Under the pieces are notes generated by a model. It ran no database searches and was not told the DNA's origin. It saw only the letters and a list, made by a program, of their open reading frames with translations. Positions 32,377-41,751 of a DNA stretch of 64,000 nucleotides are shown here, piece by piece; position 1 is the first letter of the stretch, and the number at the start of each line of letters is the position of its first letter. Both the position numbers and the translations under genes were made by a program. Origin of the DNA: Nocardioides marmotae (GTDB taxonomy: Bacteria > Actinomycetota > Actinomycetes > Propionibacteriales > Nocardioidaceae); the NCBI RefSeq assembly GCF_013177455.1, contig NZ_CP053660.1:2294001-2358000 (forward strand), written 5' to 3'.

Positions 32377-33858
32377 ATGGCTACTCGCGAGGACGGCCAG
32401 ACCGTTCCCTCGCCCGGTCCGGCCCCGCCCCGTGCGGCCCTGAGCTGGACGTCGATGGCCTTCCTCATCGCGACCGCGGTCGCGAGCGTCCGGGGCCTGC
32501 CGGCCATGGCGGCGTACGACTGGGCCTCGATCTTCCTCTACGCCCTGCCCGCGATCGTGTTCATGGTCCCGGTGGCGCTGGTGGCCGCCGAGCTGGCCAG
32601 CGGGTGGTCCGGCGGCGTGTTCGTCTGGGTCGAGGAGGCCTTCGGCGACCGGATCGGCTTCTTCGCGATCTGGCAGCAGGTCATGCAGAACGTCGCGTGG
32701 TTCCCCGCGCAGCTGGCGTTCTTCGCCTCCGCCCTCGCCTACGTCCTCGACCCGCGCCTGGCGAGCTCGGGGCTCTTCACCGGCCTGGTGATCCTGGTCG
32801 TCTACTGGTTCGCGACGCTCATCGCCGCCCGCGGCGTCGAGGCGTTCGCGAAGGTCGCGACCTGGGGGTTCCTGGCCGGCACGATCGTGCCGGCGGGCGC
32901 CCTCGTCGTGCTCGCCGTCCTCTTCTGGCGCGAGGGCGGCACCTCCCACCTGCCGCCGGTCGCCGATGCCGACTGGTTCCCGCGGTTCACCGGCCTGGCC
33001 AGCATCGTGCTGGTCGTCAGCAACGTCCTCTCCTACGCCGGCATGGAGATGAACGCCGTGCACGTGACCGCGATGCGCCGGCCCTCGGTGGAGTTCCCCC
33101 GGGCCGTCCTGCTCTCGGTGGTGCTGATCCTCTTCGTGTTCATCCTGCCGACCCTGTCGATCGCGGTCGCCGTGCCGGGCTCGAGCATCAACCTGACCCA
33201 GGGCACGCTCCAGGCCTTCGATGTGTTCTTCGACCACCTCGGGATGCCGTGGGGCTCCACGGTCATGGCGCTGCTGATCGTCGTCGGGGTGCTGGCCTCG
33301 GTGGTCACCTGGATCCCCGGCCCGACCAAGGGCCTGCTCATCGTGGGCCGGCAGGGCTACCTGCCCCCGATCCTGCAGGGCACCAACAGCCGGGGCATGC
33401 ACGTGCCGCTCCTGGTCGCCCAGGGCCTGGCGGTCACCGCGCTGGCCGTGCTGTTCGCCGTGCTGCCCTCGGTGCAGTCGGTGTTCTGGATCTTCACCAC
33501 GATGGCCCTCCAGCTCTACCTGATGATGTACATGGTGATGTTCCTGGCCGCGATGCGGCTGCGGCGCACCCACCCCGACGTCCCGCGGGGGTTCCGGACG
33601 CCGGCGATGCCGCTGGTGGGGTGCGTGGGCTTCCTGGCCAGCCTGGCCGCCTTCCTCCTCGGCTTCGTCGAGCCGTCGGGGAACGCCGGTACGACGCGTC
33701 CCTGGGTCTTCGCGCTGATCCTCCTGGCCGGCATCGTCGCCCTCGGGATCTGGCCGCTCGTCCTCTACCGGCTGCGCAAGCCCGGGTGGCGGCTCGAGCC
33801 GCCGCCCCCGCCCACCCTCGCCGACGGCGCGCCGGGCCGGGATGACCTTCGGCCCTGA
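32377..33858 (+). CDS. APC-family amino acid permease (GadC-like antiporter)
   Basis: 493 aa from ATG 32377, which has GGAGG 8 bases upstream; an ATG at 32308 has none. Twelve hydrophobic helices are visible. The first is preceded by SWTSMAFLIATAVASVRGLP, and a family-typical VTWIPGPTKGLLIVGRQGYL stretch lies around 305-330. It is nearly the same protein as the 61476 product along its whole length. That copy sits with glutamate decarboxylase, so exchange of glutamate/GABA or a related amino acid is the leading guess. It is followed after 69 bases by the mgtA-type ATPase gene on the same strand. Confidence 0.88.
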   Translation: MATREDGQTVPSPGPAPPRAALSWTSMAFLIATAVASVRGLPAMAAYDWASIFLYALPAIVFMVPVALVAAELASGWSGGVFVWVEEAFGDRIGFFAIWQQVMQNVAWFPAQLAFFASALAYVLDPRLASSGLFTGLVILVVYWFATLIAARGVEAFAKVATWGFLAGTIVPAGALVVLAVLFWREGGTSHLPPVADADWFPRFTGLASIVLVVSNVLSYAGMEMNAVHVTAMRRPSVEFPRAVLLSVVLILFVFILPTLSIAVAVPGSSINLTQGTLQAFDVFFDHLGMPWGSTVMALLIVVGVLASVVTWIPGPTKGLLIVGRQGYLPPILQGTNSRGMHVPLLVAQGLAVTALAVLFAVLPSVQSVFWIFTTMALQLYLMMYMVMFLAAMRLRRTHPDVPRGFRTPAMPLVGCVGFLASLAAFLLGFVEPSGNAGTTRPWVFALILLAGIVALGIWPLVLYRLRKPGWRLEPPPPPTLADGAPGRDDLRP

Positions 33859-33927
33859 CGTGGCCACGGCGCCTCGGTCGAGCCTGGACCGGTTCGCGAC
33901 TGGGCACGACGTCGGAAGGGGGACCAG

Positions 33928-36639
33928 GTGGCCGGACCCGGGGCAGCTGCGTCGAGCGAGGTCGACCGCGGCGATGACGACGCGGCGTACTGGGCCTCCC
34001 CCGCCTCCGCCGTGCTCGCGGGCCTGCGGACGAGCGCGGCCGGCCTGAGCGATGACGAGGCGGCGCGGCGGCTGGCGGCGTCCGGCCCGAACCGGATCTC
34101 CGACCAGCGCTCCACCGGGATCTGGGCCGAGCTGCTCCGGCAGTTCCGGCAGCCGGTGATCCTCGTCCTGCTGGCGGCGACCGGGCTCTCGCTGCTGCTC
34201 GGGGACCGGATCGACGCGGTCATCATCCTCGCGATCGTCGTGCTGAGCGGGCTGCTCGGGTTCTGGCAGGAGCACCGGGCCGGGGTGACGGTCGCCCGCC
34301 TGCTGGACCAGGTCCAGATCGAGATCGAGGTACGGCGCGGGGGGCAGGTGACCTCGGTGGCCCCCGAGCAGGTCGTCCCCGGCGACGTGGTCGTCCTGCA
34401 CGCGGGCGACGTGGTGCCCTGCGACTGCCGCGTCCTGACCGCGGACTCCCTGCAGCTCGACGAGTCGGCCCTGACCGGCGAGACCTACCCGCGCCACAAG
34501 AGCGCGGACCCGGCGCCCGCCGACGCCCCGCTGGCCGAGCGGTCCGGCGCCCTGTTCCAGGGCAGCCACGTGGTGAGCGGCCGGGGCGAGGCCGTCGCGG
34601 TCGCCACCGGCCGATCGACCGAGCTGGGGCACATGTCCCGGGCGCTCGTCGCCGCGCCGCCGTCGACGAGCTTCGAGGCGGGCACCGCGCGCTTCGGGCT
34701 GATGCTGGCGCGGGTGACGGCGCTGCTGACCGCGATGATCCTGCTGATCAACGTCGTGCTCGGCCGGCCCTTCATCGACGCGGTGCTCTTCTCCCTCGCG
34801 CTCGCCGTCGGGGTCACCCCGCAGATGCTCCCGACGATCGTCGCGGTGAGCCTGTCCAGCGGGGCGCGGCGGATGGCCCGGGCGCAGGTGATCGTGCGCC
34901 GCCTCGATGCCATCGAGGACCTCGGCAGCATGGACGTGCTGTGCACCGACAAGACCGGCACCCTCACCGAGGGGACCATCACCCTGCTCGCCGCGACCGG
35001 CCTCGAGGGCGAGGAGAGCGCGGTGACCGCCGACCGCGCAGCGGTCAACGCGGCCCTGCAGACCGGGTACACCAATCCGCTGGACCAGGCGATCCTGCGC
35101 AGCCACCGGCCCGACGGCGCCTGGCAGGCCGTCGCCGAGGTCCCCTTCGACTTCGAGCGCAAGCGGCTCTCGGTGCTCGCCGACGGCCCGGACGGGCGCG
35201 TGCTCATCACCAAGGGCGCCTTCCCCACGGTGACCGCGGTCGTCACCGAGGCGGTCACCGGCGAGGGGACCCGGCCCTGGGAGGAGGTCCGGCACGCCTA
35301 CGACGAGCGGTTCCGCTCCTTGGGCGCCCAGGGCTACCGGGTGGTCGCCGTCGCCGAGCGCCCGGCGCCCGAGCAGACCCGCGTCGGCGCCGAGGACGAG
35401 CGGGGCATGACCCTCCTCGGCCTGCTCGTCTTCGAGGACCCGCCGAAGGCCGGCCTGGACGCCACCGTCGCGAGGCTCACCGCCCAGGGCATCCGGCTGT
35501 GCATGCTGACCGGCGACAACCGGCTCGCCGCCCTCCACGTCGCGCACTGGTTCACCGACGGCGAACCCCGGGTGATGACCGGGCGCGAGGTCGACACCCT
35601 CGACGACCCCCAGCTCGCGGCGGTCGCCGCCGACGTCGACGCCTTCGCCGAGCTGACCCCGAGCCAGAAGGAGCGCATCGTCGGCGCGGTGCGCGCCTCG
35701 GGGTCGGTGGTCGGCTACCTCGGCGACGGGATCAACGACGCCGCCCCGCTCCGGGCCGCCGACGTCGGCATCTCCGTCGACACCGCGGTCGACGTCGCCA
35801 AGAGCGCCGCCTCGATGGTGCTGCTGGACAAGGACCTCGGCGTGGTCGTGGACGGTGTGCGCCTGGGCCGGCAGACCTTCGCCAACACGATCAAGTACGT
35901 CTACACGACGATCAGCGCCAACTTCGGCAACACCGTCAGCATGGCCGCCGCGTCGACGTTCCTGCCTTTCCTGCCCCTGCTCCCCCGGCAGATCCTGCTG
36001 CTGAACTTCCTCTCCGACCTGCCCAGCGTGACCATCGCCGCCGATCGGGTCGACCCGGAGGTCGTCGACCGCCCGCGGCGGTGGGACCTGGACGAGGTCC
36101 GCAGCTTCATGGTCGTCTTCGGGCTGCTCAGCAGCGCCTTCGACCTGCTGACCTTCGCCATCCTGATCGGGGTCTTCGACGCGGGCGCCACGCTCTTCCA
36201 GAGCGGCTGGTTCATCGGCTCCACCCTCACCGAGCTCGCCGTCCTCTTCGTGCTGCGGACCCGGCGGCTGGCCTACCGCAGCCGCCCCGGCCGGGCGCTG
36301 CTGGTCACCTCGGTCGTCGTCGGCCTGGTCACCGTGGTGCTGCCGTTCCTGCCGCACGTCGCCGACGCGCTCGGCCTGACCGGCCCACCCGTGCTGCTCC
36401 TGCTCACCCTGGTCGCGATCACCGGCGGGTACGTCGTGGCCGCCGAGGCCACCAAGCGGGTCTTCTACCGCCGGCTGGGCCGCCCGGGAGCCGCCTCGGG
36501 TCCCGCGGCCGGCGACGGCATGCGTCACCACCACCGCCTGGCCCGCCTCGCGAGCGAGCACGGGCACCGCGTCGCCGCCGACGTCGCCGATGCCCCGGCA
36601 GGCAGCGCAGAGCCCGGTGCGCCCGCGCCGTCGGGCTAG
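33928..36639 (+). CDS. mgtA: MgtA-type magnesium-translocating P-type ATPase
   Basis: 903 aa from GTG 33928. All P-type hallmarks are present: LDESALTGETYP (actuator, about 178-189), phosphorylation site DKTGTLT with D341, MLTGDNR (~528), and GDGINDAAPLRAADVGIS (~600). The N-terminal cation ATPase motif WASPASAVLAGLRTSAAGLS and about ten membrane helices agree with MgtA, usually ~900 aa. The subfamily imports Mg2+. The last codons overlap the convergent dehydratase gene by 4 bases. Location after the permease gene suggests co-transcription, but a promoter in the 69-base gap cannot be excluded. Confidence 0.9.
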   Translation: MAGPGAAASSEVDRGDDDAAYWASPASAVLAGLRTSAAGLSDDEAARRLAASGPNRISDQRSTGIWAELLRQFRQPVILVLLAATGLSLLLGDRIDAVIILAIVVLSGLLGFWQEHRAGVTVARLLDQVQIEIEVRRGGQVTSVAPEQVVPGDVVVLHAGDVVPCDCRVLTADSLQLDESALTGETYPRHKSADPAPADAPLAERSGALFQGSHVVSGRGEAVAVATGRSTELGHMSRALVAAPPSTSFEAGTARFGLMLARVTALLTAMILLINVVLGRPFIDAVLFSLALAVGVTPQMLPTIVAVSLSSGARRMARAQVIVRRLDAIEDLGSMDVLCTDKTGTLTEGTITLLAATGLEGEESAVTADRAAVNAALQTGYTNPLDQAILRSHRPDGAWQAVAEVPFDFERKRLSVLADGPDGRVLITKGAFPTVTAVVTEAVTGEGTRPWEEVRHAYDERFRSLGAQGYRVVAVAERPAPEQTRVGAEDERGMTLLGLLVFEDPPKAGLDATVARLTAQGIRLCMLTGDNRLAALHVAHWFTDGEPRVMTGREVDTLDDPQLAAVAADVDAFAELTPSQKERIVGAVRASGSVVGYLGDGINDAAPLRAADVGISVDTAVDVAKSAASMVLLDKDLGVVVDGVRLGRQTFANTIKYVYTTISANFGNTVSMAAASTFLPFLPLLPRQILLLNFLSDLPSVTIAADRVDPEVVDRPRRWDLDEVRSFMVVFGLLSSAFDLLTFAILIGVFDAGATLFQSGWFIGSTLTELAVLFVLRTRRLAYRSRPGRALLVTSVVVGLVTVVLPFLPHVADALGLTGPPVLLLLTLVAITGGYVVAAEATKRVFYRRLGRPGAASGPAAGDGMRHHHRLARLASEHGHRVAADVADAPAGSAEPGAPAPSG

Positions 36640-38438
36640 CGCTCCCCGGCCGAGCCCGCCGGCGGGCCGGACAGGCGGCACCCCGCGCCCTCGAGGGCGG
36701 GACGCGCCAGCGCCGTGTACTGCCCGAGCGCGCCCCGGTGCCGGACCACCGGCGGCGTCCAGCCCTCGCGCCGGCTCCGCCAGGCGCGCTCCACCTCCTC
36801 GGCGGTGGCGCGCCGCCCGGCGAGCCCGACGACCGCGAGCGAGCGCCGGGGGATGTCGATCTCGACCAGGTCGCCGTCCTCGAGGAAGGCCAGCGGCCCG
36901 CCGTCGATGGCCTCGGGGTGGGCGTAGCCGATGCACGGCCCCCGGCTGGCGCCGGAGAAGCGGCCGTCGGTGACCAGGGCCGTGGTGGCGGCCAGCACGG
37001 GGTTGGAGGCGATCAGCTCGGAGAGGAAGAACATCTCCGGCATCCCGGTGGCCCGCGGGCCCTGGTAGCGCACGACCACGACGTCGCCGGGCTGGATGCT
37101 CTCGGTGACGGTGGCCTCGATCGCGTCCTCCTCGCGGTCGAAGACCCGCGCCGGACCGGTGTGGGTGAGCATCGACTCAGCGACCGCGTGGGACTTCACG
37201 ATCGCCCCGTCGGCGAGGTTGCCGGCCAGCAGGACGGTGGAGCCGGAGGCGTAGACCGGGTCGTCGATCGGGTGGATCACCTGCTGGGCGCGCAGCTGGT
37301 AGTTGCCGAGGAACATCTCGGCCTGGCGCTGCAGGTGCTTGCCGACCAGGCGCTCGAGGTTCTCCCCCACCGTGGCGCCGCTGACCGTGAGGGCGTCGAG
37401 GTGGAGCCGGTCGCCGAGCTCGGTCATCAGGCGCGGTACGCCGCCGGCGTACCAGAACAGCTCGGTGGGGTAGCGCCCGGCGGTCTTGGCGTCGACGAGC
37501 ACCGGGGTGCGCCGGTGGATCTCGTCGAAGTCCTCCGCGGTGATCTGCACCCCGGCCTCGTCGGCGATCGCGATCAGGTGCATCACCGCGTTGAGCGACC
37601 CGCCGATGGCCGCGTGGACGGTGATCGCGTTCTCGAACGCCTCGCGGGTCAGGATCGTCCGGGCGGTGATGCCGTCCTTCAGCAGCCCGACCACGCGCTC
37701 GCCGGCGGCGCGCGCCATCCGGCGCAGCTCGGCCATCGTCGCGGGGATCAGCGCGCCCCAGGGCAGCGCCAGGCCGAGCGCCTCGCTCATCACCTGCATG
37801 GTCGCGGCGGTCCCCATGTACTGGCAGGCACCGCAGCCGGGGCACGCGAAGCGCTGGAAGGCCTGGAACTCCTCGAGCGAGAGCTTCCCGCGGTCGACCT
37901 CCATCTTCATGCTCCACAGCTCCTCGTTGGAGCGCATCTGCGGCCCCGAGACCATGGCGCCACCGGGGACGTGCACGGCAGGCAGGTCGAGGCGCGCGAT
38001 CGCGAGCAGGTGGGCGGGCACCGCCTTGTCCCCCGAGGAGGAGAGCACCACCGCGTCGAACGGCGTGGCGTGGGCGTGGATCTCGACCATGTTCGCGATG
38101 AACTCGCGCGAGGCGAGGGGGTACTTCATGCCGTCGTGCGCCTGGGCGACGCCGTCGCAGATGTCGGTGGTGGTGTACTCGGCCGGCTTCGCGCCGGCCT
38201 GCAGCACGCCCTTGGCGGCCTCGGTGCCGAGGTCGGCGAGGTGGTAGGAGCTCGGGTGCGACTGGCCAGCGGCGGTCTCGACGAGCACCTGGGCCCGCGA
38301 CAGGTCGGCCACCGACCAGTCCATCGAGAGCCGCAGCGCGTCGCCCTCGAAGCTGAACTGGCGCACCCGCTGGCTGGCCAGCCCGCCGTCGTCCGGCGTC
38401 GCCCCGGGGGTGGAGCGGTGACCCAGCGGCGCGCTCAT
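36636..38438 (-). CDS. IlvD/Edd-family dehydratase (YjhG/YagF-like sugar acid dehydratase)
   Basis: 600 aa, ATG start overlapping the D-aminoacylase stop (ATGA). Family marks: TTDICDGVAQAHDGMKYPLA, VVLSSSGDKAVPAHLLAIAR, FACPGCGACQYMGTAATMQV (Fe-S cysteines), and VTDGRFSGASRGPCIGYAHP. The ~45-residue C-terminal extension and the changed active-site regions set it apart from branched-chain IlvD and from gluconate Edd; the YjhG/YagF group acts on sugar acids such as xylonate. Reaction inferred: removal of water from a 2,3-dihydroxy acid to a 2-keto-3-deoxy acid. It is the last gene of the M81/aminoacylase/dehydratase unit. Confidence 0.88.
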   Translation of the reverse strand: MSAPLGHRSTPGATPDDGGLASQRVRQFSFEGDALRLSMDWSVADLSRAQVLVETAAGQSHPSSYHLADLGTEAAKGVLQAGAKPAEYTTTDICDGVAQAHDGMKYPLASREFIANMVEIHAHATPFDAVVLSSSGDKAVPAHLLAIARLDLPAVHVPGGAMVSGPQMRSNEELWSMKMEVDRGKLSLEEFQAFQRFACPGCGACQYMGTAATMQVMSEALGLALPWGALIPATMAELRRMARAAGERVVGLLKDGITARTILTREAFENAITVHAAIGGSLNAVMHLIAIADEAGVQITAEDFDEIHRRTPVLVDAKTAGRYPTELFWYAGGVPRLMTELGDRLHLDALTVSGATVGENLERLVGKHLQRQAEMFLGNYQLRAQQVIHPIDDPVYASGSTVLLAGNLADGAIVKSHAVAESMLTHTGPARVFDREEDAIEATVTESIQPGDVVVVRYQGPRATGMPEMFFLSELIASNPVLAATTALVTDGRFSGASRGPCIGYAHPEAIDGGPLAFLEDGDLVEIDIPRRSLAVVGLAGRRATAEEVERAWRSRREGWTPPVVRHRGALGQYTALARPALEGAGCRLSGPPAGSAGER

Positions 38439-40069
38439 CGGGCCACCTCCGCGGCGCGGCGGGCCACCGTCGTACGCCGCAGCACCCGGCCGGGCCGGGC
38501 GCCGGTGAGCCGGCCGTCCTCGACGACCGACGTGCCGTTGACGAGGACCTGGACGATCCCGACCGGAGCCTGCGTGGGCTCGGTGAACGTCGCCCGGTCG
38601 ACCACCGTGGCGGGGTCGAGGAGCACGAGGTCGGCCACGGCGCCGGGGCGCACCACGCCCCGGTCGGGCAGCTGCAGCCGCTCCGCCACCGCTCCGGTCA
38701 TCTTGTGCACCGCCGCGGGCAGGGAGAGGAGCCCCTGCTCGCGCACGTAGCGGCCGAGCACCCGGGGGAAGGTGCCGAACCCCCGGGGATGTGGCTTGAG
38801 GCCCCCTTGGTCCAGGGGCACCGCGGAGCCGTCGGACCCGACGAGGGAGAGCCGGTGGGCCAGGAAGGTCGTCATGTCGTCCTCCGTGCGATAGAAGAGC
38901 ACCACCTGGACGCTGTTGCCGTGCGCCAGGCAGAGATCGAGGGTGAGGGTCACCGGGTCGACGCCCTCGAGGTGGGCCGCCTCCTCCAGCGAGCGGCCCA
39001 CGAGGTGGTCGTGGCCCGGGCCGGCGCGGCTGATGAGCACCCGGTCCCAGAACCACGGGATGCCGTCCATCCAGCCCGCGGCCAGGTCGCGCTCGGCGCG
39101 GGCCCGGGTGTCGGGGTCGGCCAGCAGTCGGCGCAGGCCCTCGGTGCCGCCGGCCTGCACCCACGGCGGGAGGTACTGCGTCAGCGACGAGGCGGAGGCG
39201 TCGTACGGGTAGACGTCGAAGCCCACGTCGAGCCCCGCCGCCTCGGCGCGCTCGAAGAGGCCGACGACGTCGCCGGCCTGCCCCCACTTGTGGGGCTCGT
39301 TGATCGCGGCGTGGGAGAACTGCAGGCGGGCGCCGACGGACCGGCAGGTGTCGATCGCCTCCTCGACCTCGGGGAACCCCTCGGGGGTCGCGGAGGTGCG
39401 GGCGTGGGTGGCGTAGAGCGCCCCGTGCTCGGCGACCACGCGGACCAGCTCGCGCACCTCGTCGGTGTCGCCGTAGCCCGACGGGATGTGGGTGAGGCCG
39501 GTCGACAGCCCGAACGCGCCCTGCTCGAGGCTCTCGGCCACCAGCCGGCGCATCCGGTCCAGCTCGTCGTCGGTCGGCGGGCGCTGGTCGACCCCCATGA
39601 CGGCCACGCGCACGGTGCCGTGCCCGACCAGCGGGGCGACGTTCAGCGTCGGGGGGTCCTGCTCGAGCTTCGCGGCGTAGCCGTCGAGGTCGCGCCAGGT
39701 CAGCGCCGCGGGCGGGAGGACGTCGTCGCCGATCCGGGCGAGGTGGTCGGAGTGGAGGTCGAGCCGGTCCTCGGCGAGCGGGAAGGCCGAGAACCCGCAG
39801 TTGCCCGGGACCTCGGTGGTCACGCCCTGGAGCACCTTGCTCTCCCCCGCCGGGTCGTGGAGCAGGCTGACGTCGGAGTGGGTGTGGATGTCGATGAATC
39901 CCGGGCAGAGCACGAGGCCCTCCGCCTCGACGACCCGCCGGGCGGTCTGCCCCGCCAGGTCGCCGACCGCGACCACGCGGTCCCCCGCGATCGCGACGTC
40001 CGCGACGTAGGCCTCACGGCCGGTCCCGTCGACGACCGTCGCCCCGCGCACGAGCACGTCTGCGTCCAT
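38435..40069 (-). CDS. N-acyl-D-amino-acid deacylase family amidohydrolase
   Basis: 544 aa from ATG 40069, with GAGGAG about 6 bases upstream. It is an urease-superfamily metal hydrolase: GFIDIHTHSDVSLLHDPAGE (HxH), EVPGNCGFSAFPLAEDRLDL (the NCGFS cysteine typical of D-aminoacylases), LVGHGTVRVAVMG, GLSTGLTHIPSGY, and YATHARTSATPEGFPE. C-terminal DLVLLDPATVVDRATFTEP closes the barrel's small domain. Known relatives release D-amino acids from N-acyl-D-amino acids, or act on related amides. It sits between the M81 gene (26 bases) and the dehydratase gene. Confidence 0.92.
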   Translation of the reverse strand: MDADVLVRGATVVDGTGREAYVADVAIAGDRVVAVGDLAGQTARRVVEAEGLVLCPGFIDIHTHSDVSLLHDPAGESKVLQGVTTEVPGNCGFSAFPLAEDRLDLHSDHLARIGDDVLPPAALTWRDLDGYAAKLEQDPPTLNVAPLVGHGTVRVAVMGVDQRPPTDDELDRMRRLVAESLEQGAFGLSTGLTHIPSGYGDTDEVRELVRVVAEHGALYATHARTSATPEGFPEVEEAIDTCRSVGARLQFSHAAINEPHKWGQAGDVVGLFERAEAAGLDVGFDVYPYDASASSLTQYLPPWVQAGGTEGLRRLLADPDTRARAERDLAAGWMDGIPWFWDRVLISRAGPGHDHLVGRSLEEAAHLEGVDPVTLTLDLCLAHGNSVQVVLFYRTEDDMTTFLAHRLSLVGSDGSAVPLDQGGLKPHPRGFGTFPRVLGRYVREQGLLSLPAAVHKMTGAVAERLQLPDRGVVRPGAVADLVLLDPATVVDRATFTEPTQAPVGIVQVLVNGTSVVEDGRLTGARPGRVLRRTTVARRAAEVAR

Positions 40070-40095
40070 CACTTCTCCTCGGGTGGGGGCGCGGC

Positions 40096-41628
40096 TCAGC
40101 CGGCCGGCCAGACGATGTCGCGGTCCAGCGGGTAGAGCGGTCGGTCGACCCGACGGAACGGCAGCCGCTCGAGGCGCGAGTCCGAGGGGCCGCGGGTGTC
40201 GACGTCGAGGCACTCGCGGGCGAGCGGCTCGAAGAAGGCGCGGTAGCCGCCGGCCGACTTGGTGACGACCGCGTGGGCCTGCCGGGGGTCGAGGCCCACG
40301 CGGGTGTAGAGCTGGTGGTCGAGCTGGCTCGCGGGCCGCTCGGTCACGACGACGTACAGCTCGGTCCCCACGCGCACGACCACGGCGGACCCGAGGTCGG
40401 CCGGCGCCGGCGGGTAGAGCGACTGGAAGCGCCCGTCGGTGACCGTGACCACGGTCCCGGAGAGCGTGACGGGCTGGTGGAAGTCGGTCGCCAGCGACCC
40501 GCCGACACGCAGCTCGACCACGGAGCCGACACCCGCCGCGACGCACTGCCGGGCGGCGTCCGCGTCGGTGACGATGACCTGGGCCCGGCCGGGGAGGCCG
40601 CCGGCCTGCTCGAGCCCGATGAGGGCGGCGAGCACCTCCACCCCGTCCCCGGCCGCGCCGGCCGAGACGCTGTCGGCACCGTCACCGAGCACGAAGGGGC
40701 CCTGGGCCGGGTCGGGCCGGGTCGCGGAGACCCGGGCGAGCGCGTCGTCGATGGCGACCTTCGGAGCGACCACCCGTTCGCGACGCTCCCAGGCCATAGC
40801 GGCCAGCTCGTCGGCGTAGGCCTCGGCGAGGTCGGGGCGCCCGTCGGTGACCACGACCGCCGACCAGCCCAGGCCGGGCACGTCGAGCCACGGCTGGGTC
40901 ATGAACAGCGAGGCGTCCAGCACCTCCGGCTCGGCCAGCAGGGCCTGCATCCGGGCGATGATCTCGCTGACCGGCGGGTGGTTGGTGTCCTGGCCCTCCG
41001 CGGAGGTGATCATCGGGACCCCGCGCCGGGCGAGCACCGGGGTGGCCCCGTCCAGCTGGGCGAGCAGCAGGCGCATCGCCCGCTCGCCGGTGCTGACCAT
41101 GTCGACGTGGGGCAGCGTGTGGTAGCCGGCGACGAGCGGGGTGGCTGCGGCCATCCGCTCGGTGAAGTGGCAGTGCAGGTCCAGCGAGATCGCGACCGGC
41201 ACGCCCATGAGGGCGGAGACCGCCTCGACGAGGTCGCCCTCGACGTCGAGCTCGTCCTCGGCGACCATCGCGCCGTGCAGCTGGAGGTAGACCCCGTCGA
41301 CCGCTCCGCGGTGCGGCGCGAGGCCGGCGAGCAGCCGCTCCCGGAGCGCGGGGTAGACCCCCGCGGCGACCTTCGGGCCGCTCATCGCGCCCGCCGACGT
41401 GGTCGGGACGACGTCGTACCCCGCGGCGGTGCAGACGGCGACCGCGCCCGCGATCGAGTCCAGGCCCTGGCCGGCGGTCAGCACCGCGTCGCCCTCGGCG
41501 TACGTCGAGGTCTCGAAGGCGGTCAGCGGGGTGACCCCCGGGACGAAGGTGTTCGCCTCGAACATCAGACCGGCGACCGCGATGCGGCCGCGGGGCTGGC
41601 GACGAGTGGCGTCGATGGGACCTGACAC
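40096..41628 (-). CDS. M81 family metallopeptidase-like protein (MlrC type), copy 1
   Basis: 510 aa from GTG 41628, with GAGGG about 5 bases upstream. M81 domain about 15-300: GLMFEANTFVPGVTPLTAFE, GVYLQLHGAMVAEDELDVEG, VAISLDLHCHFTERMAAATP (DxHxH) and GYHTLPHVDMVSTGERAMRL. The MlrC C-terminal domain starts near 320 (FVLGDGADSVSAGAAGDGVE). MlrC was named for microcystin degradation, but most relatives sit in amino-acid or peptide catabolic loci and lack proof of peptidase action. First gene of the M81-aminoacylase-dehydratase unit, divergent from the FAH gene. A second M81 protein is encoded at 56738. Confidence 0.92.
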   Translation of the reverse strand: MSGPIDATRRQPRGRIAVAGLMFEANTFVPGVTPLTAFETSTYAEGDAVLTAGQGLDSIAGAVAVCTAAGYDVVPTTSAGAMSGPKVAAGVYPALRERLLAGLAPHRGAVDGVYLQLHGAMVAEDELDVEGDLVEAVSALMGVPVAISLDLHCHFTERMAAATPLVAGYHTLPHVDMVSTGERAMRLLLAQLDGATPVLARRGVPMITSAEGQDTNHPPVSEIIARMQALLAEPEVLDASLFMTQPWLDVPGLGWSAVVVTDGRPDLAEAYADELAAMAWERRERVVAPKVAIDDALARVSATRPDPAQGPFVLGDGADSVSAGAAGDGVEVLAALIGLEQAGGLPGRAQVIVTDADAARQCVAAGVGSVVELRVGGSLATDFHQPVTLSGTVVTVTDGRFQSLYPPAPADLGSAVVVRVGTELYVVVTERPASQLDHQLYTRVGLDPRQAHAVVTKSAGGYRAFFEPLARECLDVDTRGPSDSRLERLPFRRVDRPLYPLDRDIVWPAG

Positions 41629-41661
41629 GTGCCCTCACTTCGGGACGGGGAGCCGGTACTC

Positions 41662-41702
41662 GTTTCAGTAGTCGAAAGTACCGTACCATTCACGGGAATG
41701 GT
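41662..41702. promoter_or_regulatory. Operator-like elements in a divergent promoter
   Basis: GTTTCAGTAG at 41662-41671 is repeated exactly (reverse orientation) at 43929-43938 and nearly so at 55331. It lies inside GGTAC...TTTC-N7-GAAAGTACC. A separate perfect 7-bp dyad, ACCATTC-ACGG-GAATGGT, follows at 41685-41702. The region serves the M81 gene (minus) and the FAH gene (plus). IclR binding is a guess. Confidence 0.5.
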
Positions 41703-41751
41703 CGCGGCGCGCCTGCCGCGCCGTCGAGACAGCCACCGAAGGAGATGCCGC

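Noticed and set aside
32338..36936. 1,500-codon minus-strand open frame over the permease and mgtA genes
   Set aside because: Composition is His/Gly/Asp/Arg-rich repeat-like, typical of antisense frames; both plus-strand genes are unmistakable.
40096..41628. Microcystin degradation by the MlrC-like proteins
   Set aside because: MlrA, MlrB and MlrD relatives are absent, and M81 proteins occur widely outside that pathway.
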